A stretch of DNA of 64,000 bases from Cliona cf. orientalis (taxonomy: Eukaryota; Porifera; Demospongiae; Clionaida; Clionaidae), in assembly GCA_963930775.1 (NCBI GenBank), contig OZ005703.1, forward strand, positions 6,944,001-7,008,000. The letters are read 5' to 3'. The notes beneath the pieces are model-generated. The model had not been told where the DNA came from and ran no database searches. It saw nothing but the letters and a program-made list of their open reading frames with translations. The position numbers were made by a program, and so were the translations under genes. Below, piece after piece: positions 34,327 to 46,800 of the stretch. The stretch's first letter is position 1. Each line of letters begins with the position of its first letter.

Positions 34327-37300
34327 CTTCTCGTGGTTTAAAGGGAGCAGCTGTAGATGGCTGTTTTGTAACACCTACATCTGTATAAATAGAGGATAAT
34401 GTTTATACACAACATCACAATGCAACTACATGTATTGTAAATCATGTATTGTAAATCACGAATATTTCGTTGTCAAAGTATTTTTAGACAGCCTGGCTAA
34501 TGCAAAAATTAAATGAGTGAAAAAATATTAATTAATGATAATGCAGTATAGGGTCATTTATCTAAGGCTCACCCCAAACGTGCCCTGCATGAGGGTGAGT
34601 TTGCATGCATGGGCAACAATACCATTGGGACTAAGCCAAGTATCTACTTTAGGCCATGCAAAGTAGATTGTCTTTCTCGTACATGCACGCCCATGTGTAC
34701 TACTTTTGATATTGAGAAATACCATATTTATAGGCACAGGGTCATCATTTAAATAAGTCGTTTTGGCACTAAACACAAGTAAAACATCATATTTGGTTTT
34801 TTTCGCTCTGACAGCAATATCAAAATCAACCACCCCTGCGTGTACTTTACAAATCTCTATATATAGGACGAGAAACAGAATATTTAGTTGTGAAGCCTTA
34901 TGGAATAGTGAGGTGTCCACATTTCATGGGTTAAATATATAGCTAGAATATGCACTACAATCCATGTAAGCATTATATTAGCGATTACAGGGTGTTGGGT
35001 TACACTGTAAACTCTCATTGCAGATGGACAGAGAGACAGATACACAAACCATAGTTAGTATAGCTGCATGTACCTGAAAGAAGAGTAACCTGCGTATTAA
35101 GACCATATTTTTCTTTCACATTGGGAAACATCACATTTATCCTCGGCTCAGGTTTTTCTCTTTCATTTGCAGGAGTAATTGATACTTTAGGTGGATATAT
35201 CCCATCACGATGTTCCTCCTCCATTTCCTCATAATTCTTTCCATCTCTCCAAAAGTCAATTTTTTCCTCATAAATCTAATTCAAAAACAGGATCACAGTG
35301 CTTATGAAGTTTCTGTGTGCTATATATCTATACACACCTTTCCTGGGTAAGGATTCAAATTTACATCATTCTCAGAATCACACTGAACTTCCACGTGATC
35401 CTGGCCATCGGATAGAGTAAAACGCTTCCATTCCACTTTATCCTTATCCAATCGTTGCGTTAATGCCTACATACATGACATTGTACAGGGCTCTAGCTCG
35501 ACTACTTTAATTTTCATTTGTACTGTCAAAATACCAGACTACAATCTCCCTATAACAAAGAGCGCGAGCAGCCTCAAACTTGTAGGGGGGTTAACATTTT
35601 GTGCCTCAAACTCAATTTCACAGAAAATTCCACATGCTGGGTTTCCCATGGGTACATAATTCAGTCATTACTCAGTTCATGCTTAACCTTTATTGTGCAC
35701 TTACCTTTTTACAAGTCTCCATGTAAAAAGTTGCGTAAATATCGAGTCGAGAAGGACCTTTCACAATACCAATGCAGTATCCCATGTGTTTCGCCTTGGC
35801 TTTGAGTTTGGTTGCATTACTTGGACATTTCAGGCACATGAAGCAGAAGTGATTTGTCTCAAGAGTTCCATAACCTTTGCCTCCACCAGCATAGTAAAAT
35901 GACTTACCCTCAATTGGCTGAAACTTGTACACTCTTTCTCCACTGGCATCAGTGATACAGTTATGGCCTGCTTTTGCAAATCCGACTCCAAGGGAAGCAA
36001 GCTCGTCCATGGATAAGTCAGGGAGGATGTGCGGGAGGGTCACCTTCATAGGCTTATCAAGACCATGTCGGGTATTCTCTCCTCGCAAGCACAGTAACAA
36101 GATGGGAGAGATCAGCCGATAATTCTTATCAAATTTGAATGGGCCATACAGGCAGACACCAATTTCCAGTCGTCCAGTCCTTCCATCGGGGATTGCAAGA
36201 GGGGGGATTTGGATTCTGATCTCATCAAAGCCAACAAAATCAGCACCAGACGAATCAAACTCAAGACACTGTGGTGGTATGATGAACGGAATCCGTTCAT
36301 CTTTAGAAGCCATCATTCCTTCTAGATCACCTGAAGATACATAATGATACTATATTATTATTGAAGCCTCACTAAATGGTCACATTCAGTGCCAGAAACT
36401 GCTGGCTGCCATTGTAATGAAGCACTCTAGTGCAAAACCCTCAGCGCAATAGCGATAGCTAGTCTGCATGTTGCAAATTCGCAAGCTGTCATGTAAGCCA
36501 AGCAACAGTGTACGGATTGCATGGTATTGCGTAATAGTACTATGTGCATGCCAGATCAGCAGATCTAGTATAGTACAAAGTAAAGCCAAGAAGCATAGTT
36601 GACAGCCTACTGAGATCGGTGAAGAGTCAGTCATGACAAATTTAAGAACTATCGCTAGAACTACACACTACTAATCTTGAAATGAAGCCATTGCTGTCTC
36701 TTTCATCAATCGAGAGCTCATCAAGAAGTGAAGAAGGCCATGGTGGTCAGCAAATGTCACCAGAACTTTTGAACGAAGCGTTTTCAATGAAATCCACACA
36801 ATTCCGACCTTGAAAATGCCGTAAACAGCCTACTGACACCTTGTTTGCATCATATAACCAGGTATGTAGCAGCTGGCGTGGTAACACACACACACACACA
36901 CACACACACAAAACGACTACCGAACCCCTCGCGCATGCGCCGAGGGTTAATGAAACACTACCACCTGTGTACATAGAGCGGATAATGGCCATACCTAAAC
37001 CAAGTAACATCCATGCACCACCCACATGCATCCCTAGCTCTCCCAGGAGATAAATTCTCTCACTGAATTTTATTAGCATGACTTAGTGTGAGAGAATGTT
37101 GATGATATACAAATGCTAAAATTCACCCCTCACTATCACGTGACACAATGGCAACGTATTCCATTCAGAAGAGCACATACATGTACATGTAGCTTCCAGT
37201 CAGAGATAGCTGACAGACACCACTCTCAACCCTTTCACTTTCCTTCAAACACATGCACGCATATATACACACTCATAGGTAGCAAATAGTTCAATGTTGA

Positions 37301-37643
37301 ACGCACATATGGCCTGTGATCAGAAACGTACAGGCTCTATGGATGTATATGGAAAAAGGGTCTTTCCCTTGCACTCCAACCACATTTACTCGGATATCAA
37401 AGCTAAATTAGAAATCTAAAGCTAGAATCTGAACTATATGTTACGTATTATAATATTATATGTATATAAATTAAATGATTATCACTACCTTTTCGGGACA
37501 CATTTCCTGATATTCCTAAGTCTGTGTCATTGCTACTTTGATTCTGTAGAGCAGTGGGCAATAAGCAGTTATATAAGTTAATAATTACTATATTCACTGC
37601 TTACTTTATGCCTTAAATGATGCTCATCCTTTAATTTCTTTAT
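34327..37643 (-). CDS. Coiled-coil/ZU5 middle exons, unit 1 (continuation of the helicase gene)
   Basis: Exons 37605-37643 (IKKLKDEHHLRHK), 37489-37543 (NQSSNDTDLGISGN), 35705-36330 (ZU5), 35338-35466, 35074-35275 and 34327-34380. Phases join to exon 37842-38695 of the helicase gene upstream and to an S8 exon start downstream. The ZU5 domain shows IRIQIPPLAIPDGRTG, LISPILLLCLRG, KPMKVTLPH and ends TLETNHFCFMCL. The HFC sits where PIDD, NLRP1 and UNC5-type ZU5 domains have HFS, so Cys-based self-cleavage is conceivable (inference). The later exons (VEWKRFTLSDGQDHVEVQC; KIDFWRDGKNYEEM, RINVMFPNVKEKYG) form a linker of unrecognised fold, paralogous to 54937-55325. Whether transcription starts at 47.5 kb or locally (MMASKDERIP) cannot be decided here. 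Confidence 0.8.
34558..34856 (-). CDS. Possible alternative terminal exon
   Basis: Acceptor at 34856 is phase 1 and accepts the donor at 35074. It reads EICKVHAGVVDFDIAV onward for about 98 residues to a stop at 34558. The only visible donor near its end leaves the wrong phase for 34380, so it works best as an alternative last exon that would yield a protein ending without the protease. No counterpart is seen in unit 2. Unrecognised sequence. Confidence 0.45.
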
Positions 37644-37841
37644 CTGCAAGGACTATCAAGAATAGAGAATCATTATTATAGCCACTTCTTGACCCCAAAA
37701 CCGATGAACAAAGCGTTTACAGTTATAATACACGTGTTTGGAATGCCATAAGGAACCTTCTAACACTGCACTTTGGACTCGCGAGGTATGTAGCAGTAAC
37801 AGACAGACAGACACACACAGAATGACTGGATGACCACCTAC

Positions 37842-40800
37842 CGGCCTTGATTGCCATGCCTCTGATCGAGCTACAGGTTGTTGAGCTGACTTTGGTGAAC
37901 TCGGTGACTGTTTCTGTAGTTGTTGAGCACTCCCGGGAATCTGCTTTAGTAGTTGCCCACCACCACCACCCCCACTAGTAGCTACCACCCTCTGTGATCT
38001 CAGTTGTATCTTCTGTGGATTTTTACACTGAGCTTGCCATTGGATAGTTGGAGATGGTGGAGTTGTAGTATTGTGCTGTTGTGGAGGTTGTCTCTTGACA
38101 GGAGGGTGGCCACCAGTAACAGTTGGTTGAGGTAGTGCTTCACGCTGCTTAGGAGGTGGTCTTGTTGTGGGTGGAGCTTGTGCAGCTTTGTTGTACGTAG
38201 GAATTGCCCTAGTAGGAGGTGGATCTTTTATGGGTGTGGCTGGGCGTGGAGCTTGAGGAGCACCAGCTGTTTGCGGGAGTGGTGGGAACTCATCTGCATT
38301 CAAGAACACGTTTCTGTCAGCTGGTGCTGGCATCATTGGCTCGCTAGCATAATCTCGTGACAGTCGCTCCTTGACTATCTCACGAATCTTGGACAGAATC
38401 TTCTTCTGCTTCGTTCTTGATAGCTGCGAATCACTGAATGAAATGGTCTTATTCCTTAGGCAGTAGTCCAGGTAGTTGCTCCAGCATTTCCCCTTCTCTC
38501 TATACCTCATGATCATGATTTTCTCCATCTCCAGGAGGAGAAATGGGTTCCCGACACTCACTATCAGTGACTGGGCTCGAGTGATGGCCGTGTTGAAGAT
38601 GAATCGATCACAGAAGCTCTTTGTCGGGTTGGTAATGTATCCATCGTCTGTCATAGGCTCTGATGTACTCAACAGTAAAAATCTGAATTCCCTTCCTGTA
38701 TCACACATACAATGTATATGTACATGTACAGTGTACATGTAATTATAAGATAGTGGTTGATAGTTATTATATGCAAATATTCAAGGGGTATTCTCCTTCA
38801 GCGATATATTATAGTCAAATTACCAACCGGCTCCAGGGGGTTTCTGGAAATTGGTCAGCCATCCCAGAAGGCACTAGCAATGCTATCAAAGGCAGCCATA
38901 TTATGGTCACAGCTAGCTACATGAGCTATGAGCAAGATGATTGCATGCACATACTAGTGTGACGACCTTTACCATAAAAGCATAGTCAGTGCAGAATAGA
39001 CTCCGAAGAAGCAGCTCATAATGGAACAAAGGTGCTAAGTTAGTTGCTGATTACCATGCAACCGTGAATGAGAAGAACATTCATGCTATAGAATGTACTC
39101 AGGTAGCCAGCTAGCTATACATGTAGTTATATAGGAGATCACAAAATCAGCAGTCCTGGAATGTATAATATTACATGTATAAATTTTTCTGGGGAGTACC
39201 CCCAGACCACCTAACTTTGGAGAATAAGGTTTTAGTTGTCAGAAACCAGTCAATAATTTTTCAGGAGCTGCCCATGCCCAAGCCTACAGGACCCACAGTG
39301 CCTGCATGCTTAAATCTCGGTACAATATAAGATGTTTCTTACCCTGTATATCGTATGTAGGCAGTCTCCTTATGGACCTGAGTCTGGAGTAGCCCCTTCG
39401 TCTATCATTAATTAACTTGCTAATCATAGTCAACTAGAGGGAGGAATATATATTATTACAATCATAATCTGTAGGTTACCATGCGTACAGGTAGCACATG
39501 CACATTCCTCAAGCAAAGTTCAAATGATGGAGTGCATAGTTTGTGCAGGGCCTGTGGCCACATCAAAGCATTTTCAGTCCCATATCAAGGACAAATTTAT
39601 ACTGAAGGTTGCATATGTGCAGGATGAATTAATGGCTAACCAGTATGCTGTAAATTTGTGGCATAAACCATGCTCATGGATTGTGCATCTGATGCCTATA
39701 AGAAGCTATATACATGTGTACAAGCATGAACAGGATTTCTATACATACCTGGCTTCTACTAGGGCTCATGATGCAGGCGTTGAATAGGTCCCTGTCCCCC
39801 CACTCCCTATAGGGCCAATTCTCACTCAGCTCCTTCAGCTTCTCCAAGATCACGATGGCTTCCTCCTCGTTTGTGTTCCTGTTTGTTTCCTCGACCTTCT
39901 CACTGTAGCTGGAGCACACAAACACGAAGGAGGTGGAATACTCTGGGTGGAGCTTGGGCGGGGCTTTGTCGTCGGGAGGCTTCAGTGGTGTTTCGTAGAA
40001 GAGGTTGCCCGATAGCTCAAGAATGTCGGGGTGGCAGCGGTAGTTGGTGACTAACGTGACTTGATGGTTGCTGGCTACATCCCCCTGCATGCCTTGATAG
40101 TGGAGCAGCAATCTCTCCAGGAGGGATTTGTCCAGACCATTGTCTCGAGCCTTGGAACCAAGAACTAGCATCGCTGGACCAACCTATGACAATGTAGATC
40201 ATGAGTGCTATACATGTACAATGTACATTGTACATTATGCATATTTGTTGGTAGTTGCCTAGCAACCAAAGTTTTTATAGGCAATTTGCTGGCTATGGGA
40301 AGGGGGTGGGTCATCATAAAGTAGGCCAATGATGAACAGAGATCAACTACCAACAAAATAGTTATCAGACAGTAATTGGGGTGCATTCGACCATGCATCT
40401 CATGCACCCCAATTATTATCAGATAGCTATTATGCCAATAATATGCACAGAGTGATTTCGCTTACCGTATGGCGGGTAATTTTCGTGGGGTGCTAATTTT
40501 CGTTATTTTCGTGGTTGATTTGGCAGCACGAAATTTTCCCACCCACGAAAATTAATGCCTACGGTGATATGGCACTATGCGAGTCCATGATGATGGGCGT
40601 GGCCACAAACATCTTGGCAGCGCGGCCAACACTTTCCAGTTTTAGCAAGCAATAGTAGCCACTGTCATCTAGCTAATAGTGTCTTCGACACTAATATTCT
40701 TCTATTTCATGCCTTTTGTCCAAGTCTCTGTAGGTATGGCTTAGTAACAAAGAAGATCGTGAGCGCGTGTATCAATTACATCATCACTTACGCAGCAGTG

Positions 40801-43800
40801 CCACGCCCCTAGACTTGTTGCTATCACGAAATTTAAAATCACAAAAATTAATTTTGAGGGCCTTTTCGGACTTTCCACGAAAATTAGACCCCACGAAAAT
40901 TACCCGCCATACGGTATATGTTATTGTAACATAATAATAATATTATACAATGATGTATGGTTTGTACCTAATAGTTCAGTATTCATACTACGCACACAAC
41001 AAGCTACAATTGTTAATGCATGTAATCATGTACATGTACAGTAAGCACATGCGTACTATCAAAACACATTGCTGTACACTACTACCTGTTATGTTAACTT
41101 AGCTACGCATGTACATACACTGTGTACATGTAGGCATACCAATAAGTGGATGTCATAGTGCACAAGAGGGTCTAAGCTACATAACCCGTTTCCCAACAAT
41201 GAATGTTTACAATACTGTACATAGTTCTCAAGGCTATGCAGCTACATGTACATGTAAGTGACTCTGCCTTTTGCAAGGACTACATGTAGGTTCGCCTGAG
41301 CAGGCGATGGGATGGTTACCCCTTAGATTTAGGATTATTATATTATATAGTAGAAGATAAGAAGTACCTGATGATGGTCTCCAGCGATGACAATCTTAGT
41401 GTTACTGCTAGCAAGGCAGAGTGGTGCAACGGCCTCTGGCTCCCTCATCTGAGCTCCTTCATCGATAAGGATGTGAGTGAAGAAGTCTCGCTGCAAGAAA
41501 TTAGCAAGACGAGGTGCGGTGAGGCAGGTGGTGACAATGAGCGTTCGAGGGTGTGGGTGGCGAAGGAGTTGATGCTGGATACTCTGGACATTTCTGTAGT
41601 ACCTTTTAAGCTTTGGAGTGCGAAAGCTGTAGTCTCGGAGCAAGAAAGCATCGGCAAAGCCAACATTTTTAGTCTGTTGTAAGTTTAGGAAGGTTTCAAG
41701 AAAGTTGTCGGCGGACACCCTCTGTTGGGTGCAGACTAAGACTCGGACAAAGGAGGAGGTACGTTGCTCGAAAAGGAACTGCACAGCCACAGCTAGGACT
41801 CGGGTCTTACCTGTTCCGAAGGGTCCAGCTATGAGGACAGGAGGACCACTGGAAGGAGACAGGGTAATGGTTTTTAAAGCCTTTAGCTGATCGGGAGAGC
41901 AAAGCTTCTCGTAAGATTTATACATGGGGTGGGTAACACCCCTGTGTAGGTTAGGCTAGTGGCACTGAAAATTCTGGTAGTGGGGTGTCAGCCGCTGAAT
42001 GATATCCGGATGAAGTCTGTCTAAAGACCGCTTAAGATTATTAAAATAAGAGTGCTTTAGTTTAAAGCTGACGTGAACATTAAAGTCGCTCGGACCGGGT
42101 TTAACTGGGCACTCGGAATGGTTTAATTTAGTCACGGCATCTCGATCGAATCCTATATAAAGCTTCTCCTCTACGTGAGAGTAATTCTCCGAGAGGATAT
42201 CAGCCGTGCATATCGTATTCCCGTCGTAGGTGAGGGTCACGCCCTCTTTATCCTGTGCTGCCTGCACAGCGTAAGCAATCTGGTCACCATTTAGGGCAAT
42301 GTAGCCGTATCGAACGTGTCGGAAGTCTGACTCCCGAGTCATCCAGTGTGGTCGCTTGAGACCCGACTGATGAAGGACTAACTGATAATCTCCATTACAC
42401 CTGCAGGGAAAGTATATGCACAATACGAATTAGAGGGAGTAGTACATGACATTGTACATATACATGTATAAGGATATCAATTGCTAGGAGATCAGCATGT
42501 ACACTGTAATCTCTAAGTTCTAAGGATGGAAAATCAACCTCATGACAAAAGCCATGAGCATGCATGCATGCATGCATACATGTACATGTACATGTGTATT
42601 ATAATATGGTATTATAGCACATAATTATTATGTACATGTTATAATACAACAACATGCAACTAGGAATTTTTATTCAGATTACATTTTTTTACATTAAGGG
42701 CATGTCATTTAGCCACCATAAGGTAATACACATTACACATTGTTTACCTGTTTTCCAGGATGTTCTTGTGTGTGCTCTCTTCGCATTTAAGTAGCTCCTG
42801 AAATTTATTTTTATAGTTGCTAGCAGATAGCAACTCATAGATAATATCTCCTGGCTTATAGTGGCCATAGCTCTTTGCCTGAACGACAGGACTGGCCAGT
42901 GAAGACTCTGACACCTGCTGCTTCTCAAGATCACTGTGAGCCAGAGGCCTGAATGACAGAGAATGCTGCTAGTTTATGTGCACACAAAATTAATACAATA
43001 TTACGCTCTCTGTCACTCTCTCTCTCTCTCTCTCACATACACACACACACACACACACACACATACATGTATACACACATTAACTCCTCTCTCTCCCAGT
43101 ACAGTATATACAAGTTTCATATGATGATATGCATGTGTTTATCACATGAAGATGTACACATACCATGATAGCCACTTATCATCACAATATATTATTTAAT
43201 ATGTGCATGCATGTACATGTACACGTAACACATACCTGGAAGAGGGTAGGTGTGGGGAGGGAGTGATTTGCTGCTGAGCTGGCTGTGATGTCTCAGTCTG
43301 CGTACTAAGCTGGTGACCTTGGGACGGGGGGTTGGGAGAGGGAGCTACAGCAGCCATGGAGTACTGTGGTTGAAGCTGTGAGCTGCCCAAGGGGAAGCCC
43401 CTTGGGGCGGTGGTGGGACTACCAAGAGAGGGCCAGGGATCCTCAGGTAATGATGGTGTCTGTGTGTCACAGAGAGAGAGAGTGGAAGGGGAGGGAGGGA
43501 GGGAGGGGGAGGGAGAGAGGGAGAAAAGATAAGTTTGAGTATGCATTTGTACACAGCTTATATCCTCATGGAGAGCAAAAGTACATTCCTGAACTACACA
43601 TACAATGTGGATGCTCAACAATGACACCACTATCAGTCATCTTCAAACTTTGATAACAATTATATAATATGTGTTTACTCAAGGCCGAAATACGGATGTC
43701 CATGCCGCAGTAATTCATTGGGTTATAATATTCATTAATGACTGGAATCATTCCTATTTTTCAAATAAGCAATTAATAAAGGTACAATGTATAAACAACC

Positions 43801-46800
43801 AACACAAATACACAATCATGAAAGTTTAAAAAAAGCCGGTCTTTAGTTTAATCTACCCTCAGTACATGAATCTAGAACATTTTAGCAGTTAGATGTACAA
43901 GAGGATAGTTTTGGCCCAGCTAAGTTGATTTAGCAGAGGTGTCCATTCAGTGTCATATAGCACACCCAATAGTAACTAGTAAGAATTGCATGTAGCTTAC
44001 CTGTGCAGTAGCACTGGTGGGTGCCGACTGTACCCTGGAGACGCTGGGGTGCTGACCGCCCAGACCAGGTAGCAAATTAGCCAATGGAGAGGAGAGAAAC
44101 TCATTGCTGATCTGGGATTCTGGGATACCGGAATGAGTTGGGTAGCGCTGCCTTCGTGAACCAATAGGAGGGTGGGCATGGCTATGAGTGTGGCTGTGGG
44201 TGTGGCTATGCCACGTCTGTGAATGATCCGTATTCAGAGGATGACCCAGCACAGAAGGACGAGCCTGTATCTACAAGAGATAATCTTGTGTAAACATGGT
44301 TAGTTGCATCAGCATTTTTATGTAAGGGAATTTTTTTTATGTGCTTTATCATGCTTGCCAGAGTATAATATTATGTTTGTAGTGTCCAATATTAAACTCT
44401 CTCACTCTCTCTCCCTTACCCTCTTTCTATATAATTATGTGCATACATACATGTACATTGTACCCTCAATCAGTGGATAGTGAGACCATACATTTACCTG
44501 ATAGTGTTGATGGCCGTGGCTGTAAACTGGCTGTGGCTGCTGGTGGGCACTGTGGGAGACAGCTGCGATGTCATAGAGTGGATCTGGTGTGGGAATGGCT
44601 GTCGCTCCAAGTGGTCCACTAGTGGGGTGGGCATGGTGGTACTGGGTGCCTTCGTAGAATGCCGAGTCATCATTTTGGTGGTAGGAAGGAGCTGTGTACG
44701 ACAGCTGAGTAACTGCAGTGTCCTGTCGACCAATTTGAGAGTAGAGTGGGGCTGGATAATAATGGGGAAAATACATCATACACTAGTACGTCGTCTTCAT
44801 GAATTATCTACAATACCGTAGATCGGGAAATTTTTACCGTTAAAAATTTTTCGCCAGTTGCTTAGGTGGCGAAAATTAAACGCGCGAAATATTTGAGTAA
44901 TGTATGACGACCTATACCAAGTTCAGCCTGGCGGCAAAAATTAGACTACACGAAAAATTTACAAGTGAAATATTTTACCAGCGAAAATATCCTGATCTAC
45001 GGTATATACCCTTTTACTGAATTACACGCATCTTTCCTTAAAAATTGGGCAAGGCTCAAGCGTACATATTATTATGCAAGTAATTATTATCATGTGGAAC
45101 AAAGTATGCATGCAGTGTATCTTATTAATAGCTTGGGACATTGATTTTGGTACTGTGTTTATTGTATGTCACACTGTGAGATTGTTTGCTCTAATTAGAG
45201 GTTTGTAGTACTAAATAGCTGCTATAATGTGTCACCATCAAACACATGAATGTACTTACCACCAATTCTCTCATCAAAGCTGACCCTCCTGTCCGGTGGG
45301 CCAGTAGCAGCTGTCATGGCCGCTGACTGCTGTCTGAGCAGTGCTTCATTCCAGGCCTCCCTCTCCTCCATGCTGTGAGCAAACGTACACTTGTCCCCAG
45401 CACACCTCCAGCCAAAGTCACACATGATGAATCTCTTTCCCCTCCGAGGTACACTCACACGGGGCATCGGCCGAATATTGACTCGATTGTCCGGTGGCTT
45501 GGGAACAGATAAAGATCCAAGGAAGGTATCATTTGACAGCTCCATCGAGCTCCTGACCCTCTCCATTCGCCTGGAGTCACGGTTCCATCGCACGGGGACC
45601 CTTGGTGCCTTTGCATGAGCGCCTGGCTTGAAGCAGCCGACATCGATGAGGTCTCTTATCGATGGATTCGCTGACAAGCACACGTTACACACGTAGTCTG
45701 CAGTGATTGAAGCCTGTTGTCTGATATACTCTGATGAAGAGACTTCAGGTTCAATATCAAATGCTCCACCTACTTGCGTTTTCTCCAAGGAAGACTCCCT
45801 CCCTTCTTGGACAGCCTGTAACGAGTGGTTGAGAAATTAGTGAGAGATGGATGAAATCTAGGGGAAGGGAGGACTGAGGGGAAGAGAGAGAGGGAAGGCA
45901 GGAGGGAGGGAGGAGAGGGAGAGAGATCAACCCTCCTATCATGCACATCTAGTGCTTACCTTGTCATATGCGACGACAAGTCCAGAGTCCTGCTCAGAAA
46001 CACTGATAGGCTGACTGATATTATACTCTGATTCAGGTTCGATATCAAATGCTCCACATAGTTGCATTTTCTCCAAGGAAGACTCCTTCTCTTCTTGGAC
46101 AGCCTGTAACGAGTGGTTGAGAAATTAGTGAGAGATGGATGAAATCTAGGGGAAGGGAGGACTGAGGGGAAAAGAGAGAGGGAGGGCAGAAGGGAGGGAG
46201 GGAGGGAGAGAGAGATCAACCTTCCTATCATGCACATCTAGTGCTTACCTTGTCATGTGCGACGACCAGTCCAGAGTGGTCTAGCCCCTGTTCAGAAGGC
46301 CGTCTGATATACGTGTACTCTTCAGGTTTGATACGAAATGGTCCACATACTAGCGTTGGCTCCAAGGAAGACTCCTTCTCTTCTTGGCCCTGTAACAAGT
46401 GGTTGAGAAATCAGTGAGAGATGGATGAAATCTAGGGGAAGGAAGGACTGAGGGGAAGAGAGAGAGGGAGGGCAGAAGGGAGGGAGGGAGGGAGATCAAG
46501 AGAGATCAACCTCAGATTTTATGTATGAATGGATACTCACTTGAACTTGGATAGCACTAGAACCAGTTCTATTCTCGGAGGGGATGTGTCGTTCCTACAG
46601 CATAAGCTCACAATAATCATGTATGTCAGCTTAGAGAAAACAGGACAGGATGCAATAAATGCACATCTATTACACTAAGTGCTTACTTTGTCACTGCCTT
46701 GGAAAAGATGGCCTGGGATGACCTGCTGCTTAGGCCACGCCATGACAGCATGGTACTGCCCACGCTCAGTAGCACTGACAGGCCTAATGATGACTTGGTC

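Noticed and set aside
34558-34920. 120-codon minus ORF read from its first ATG
   Set aside because: The part before 34856 lies upstream of a good acceptor; only the exon part is kept, as a possible alternative last exon.
36747-37079. 110-codon minus ORF across a CA repeat
   Set aside because: Low-complexity shadow in an intron.
41371-41890. ORFs on the + strand over the helicase exon
   Set aside because: Antisense shadows of the helicase motifs.
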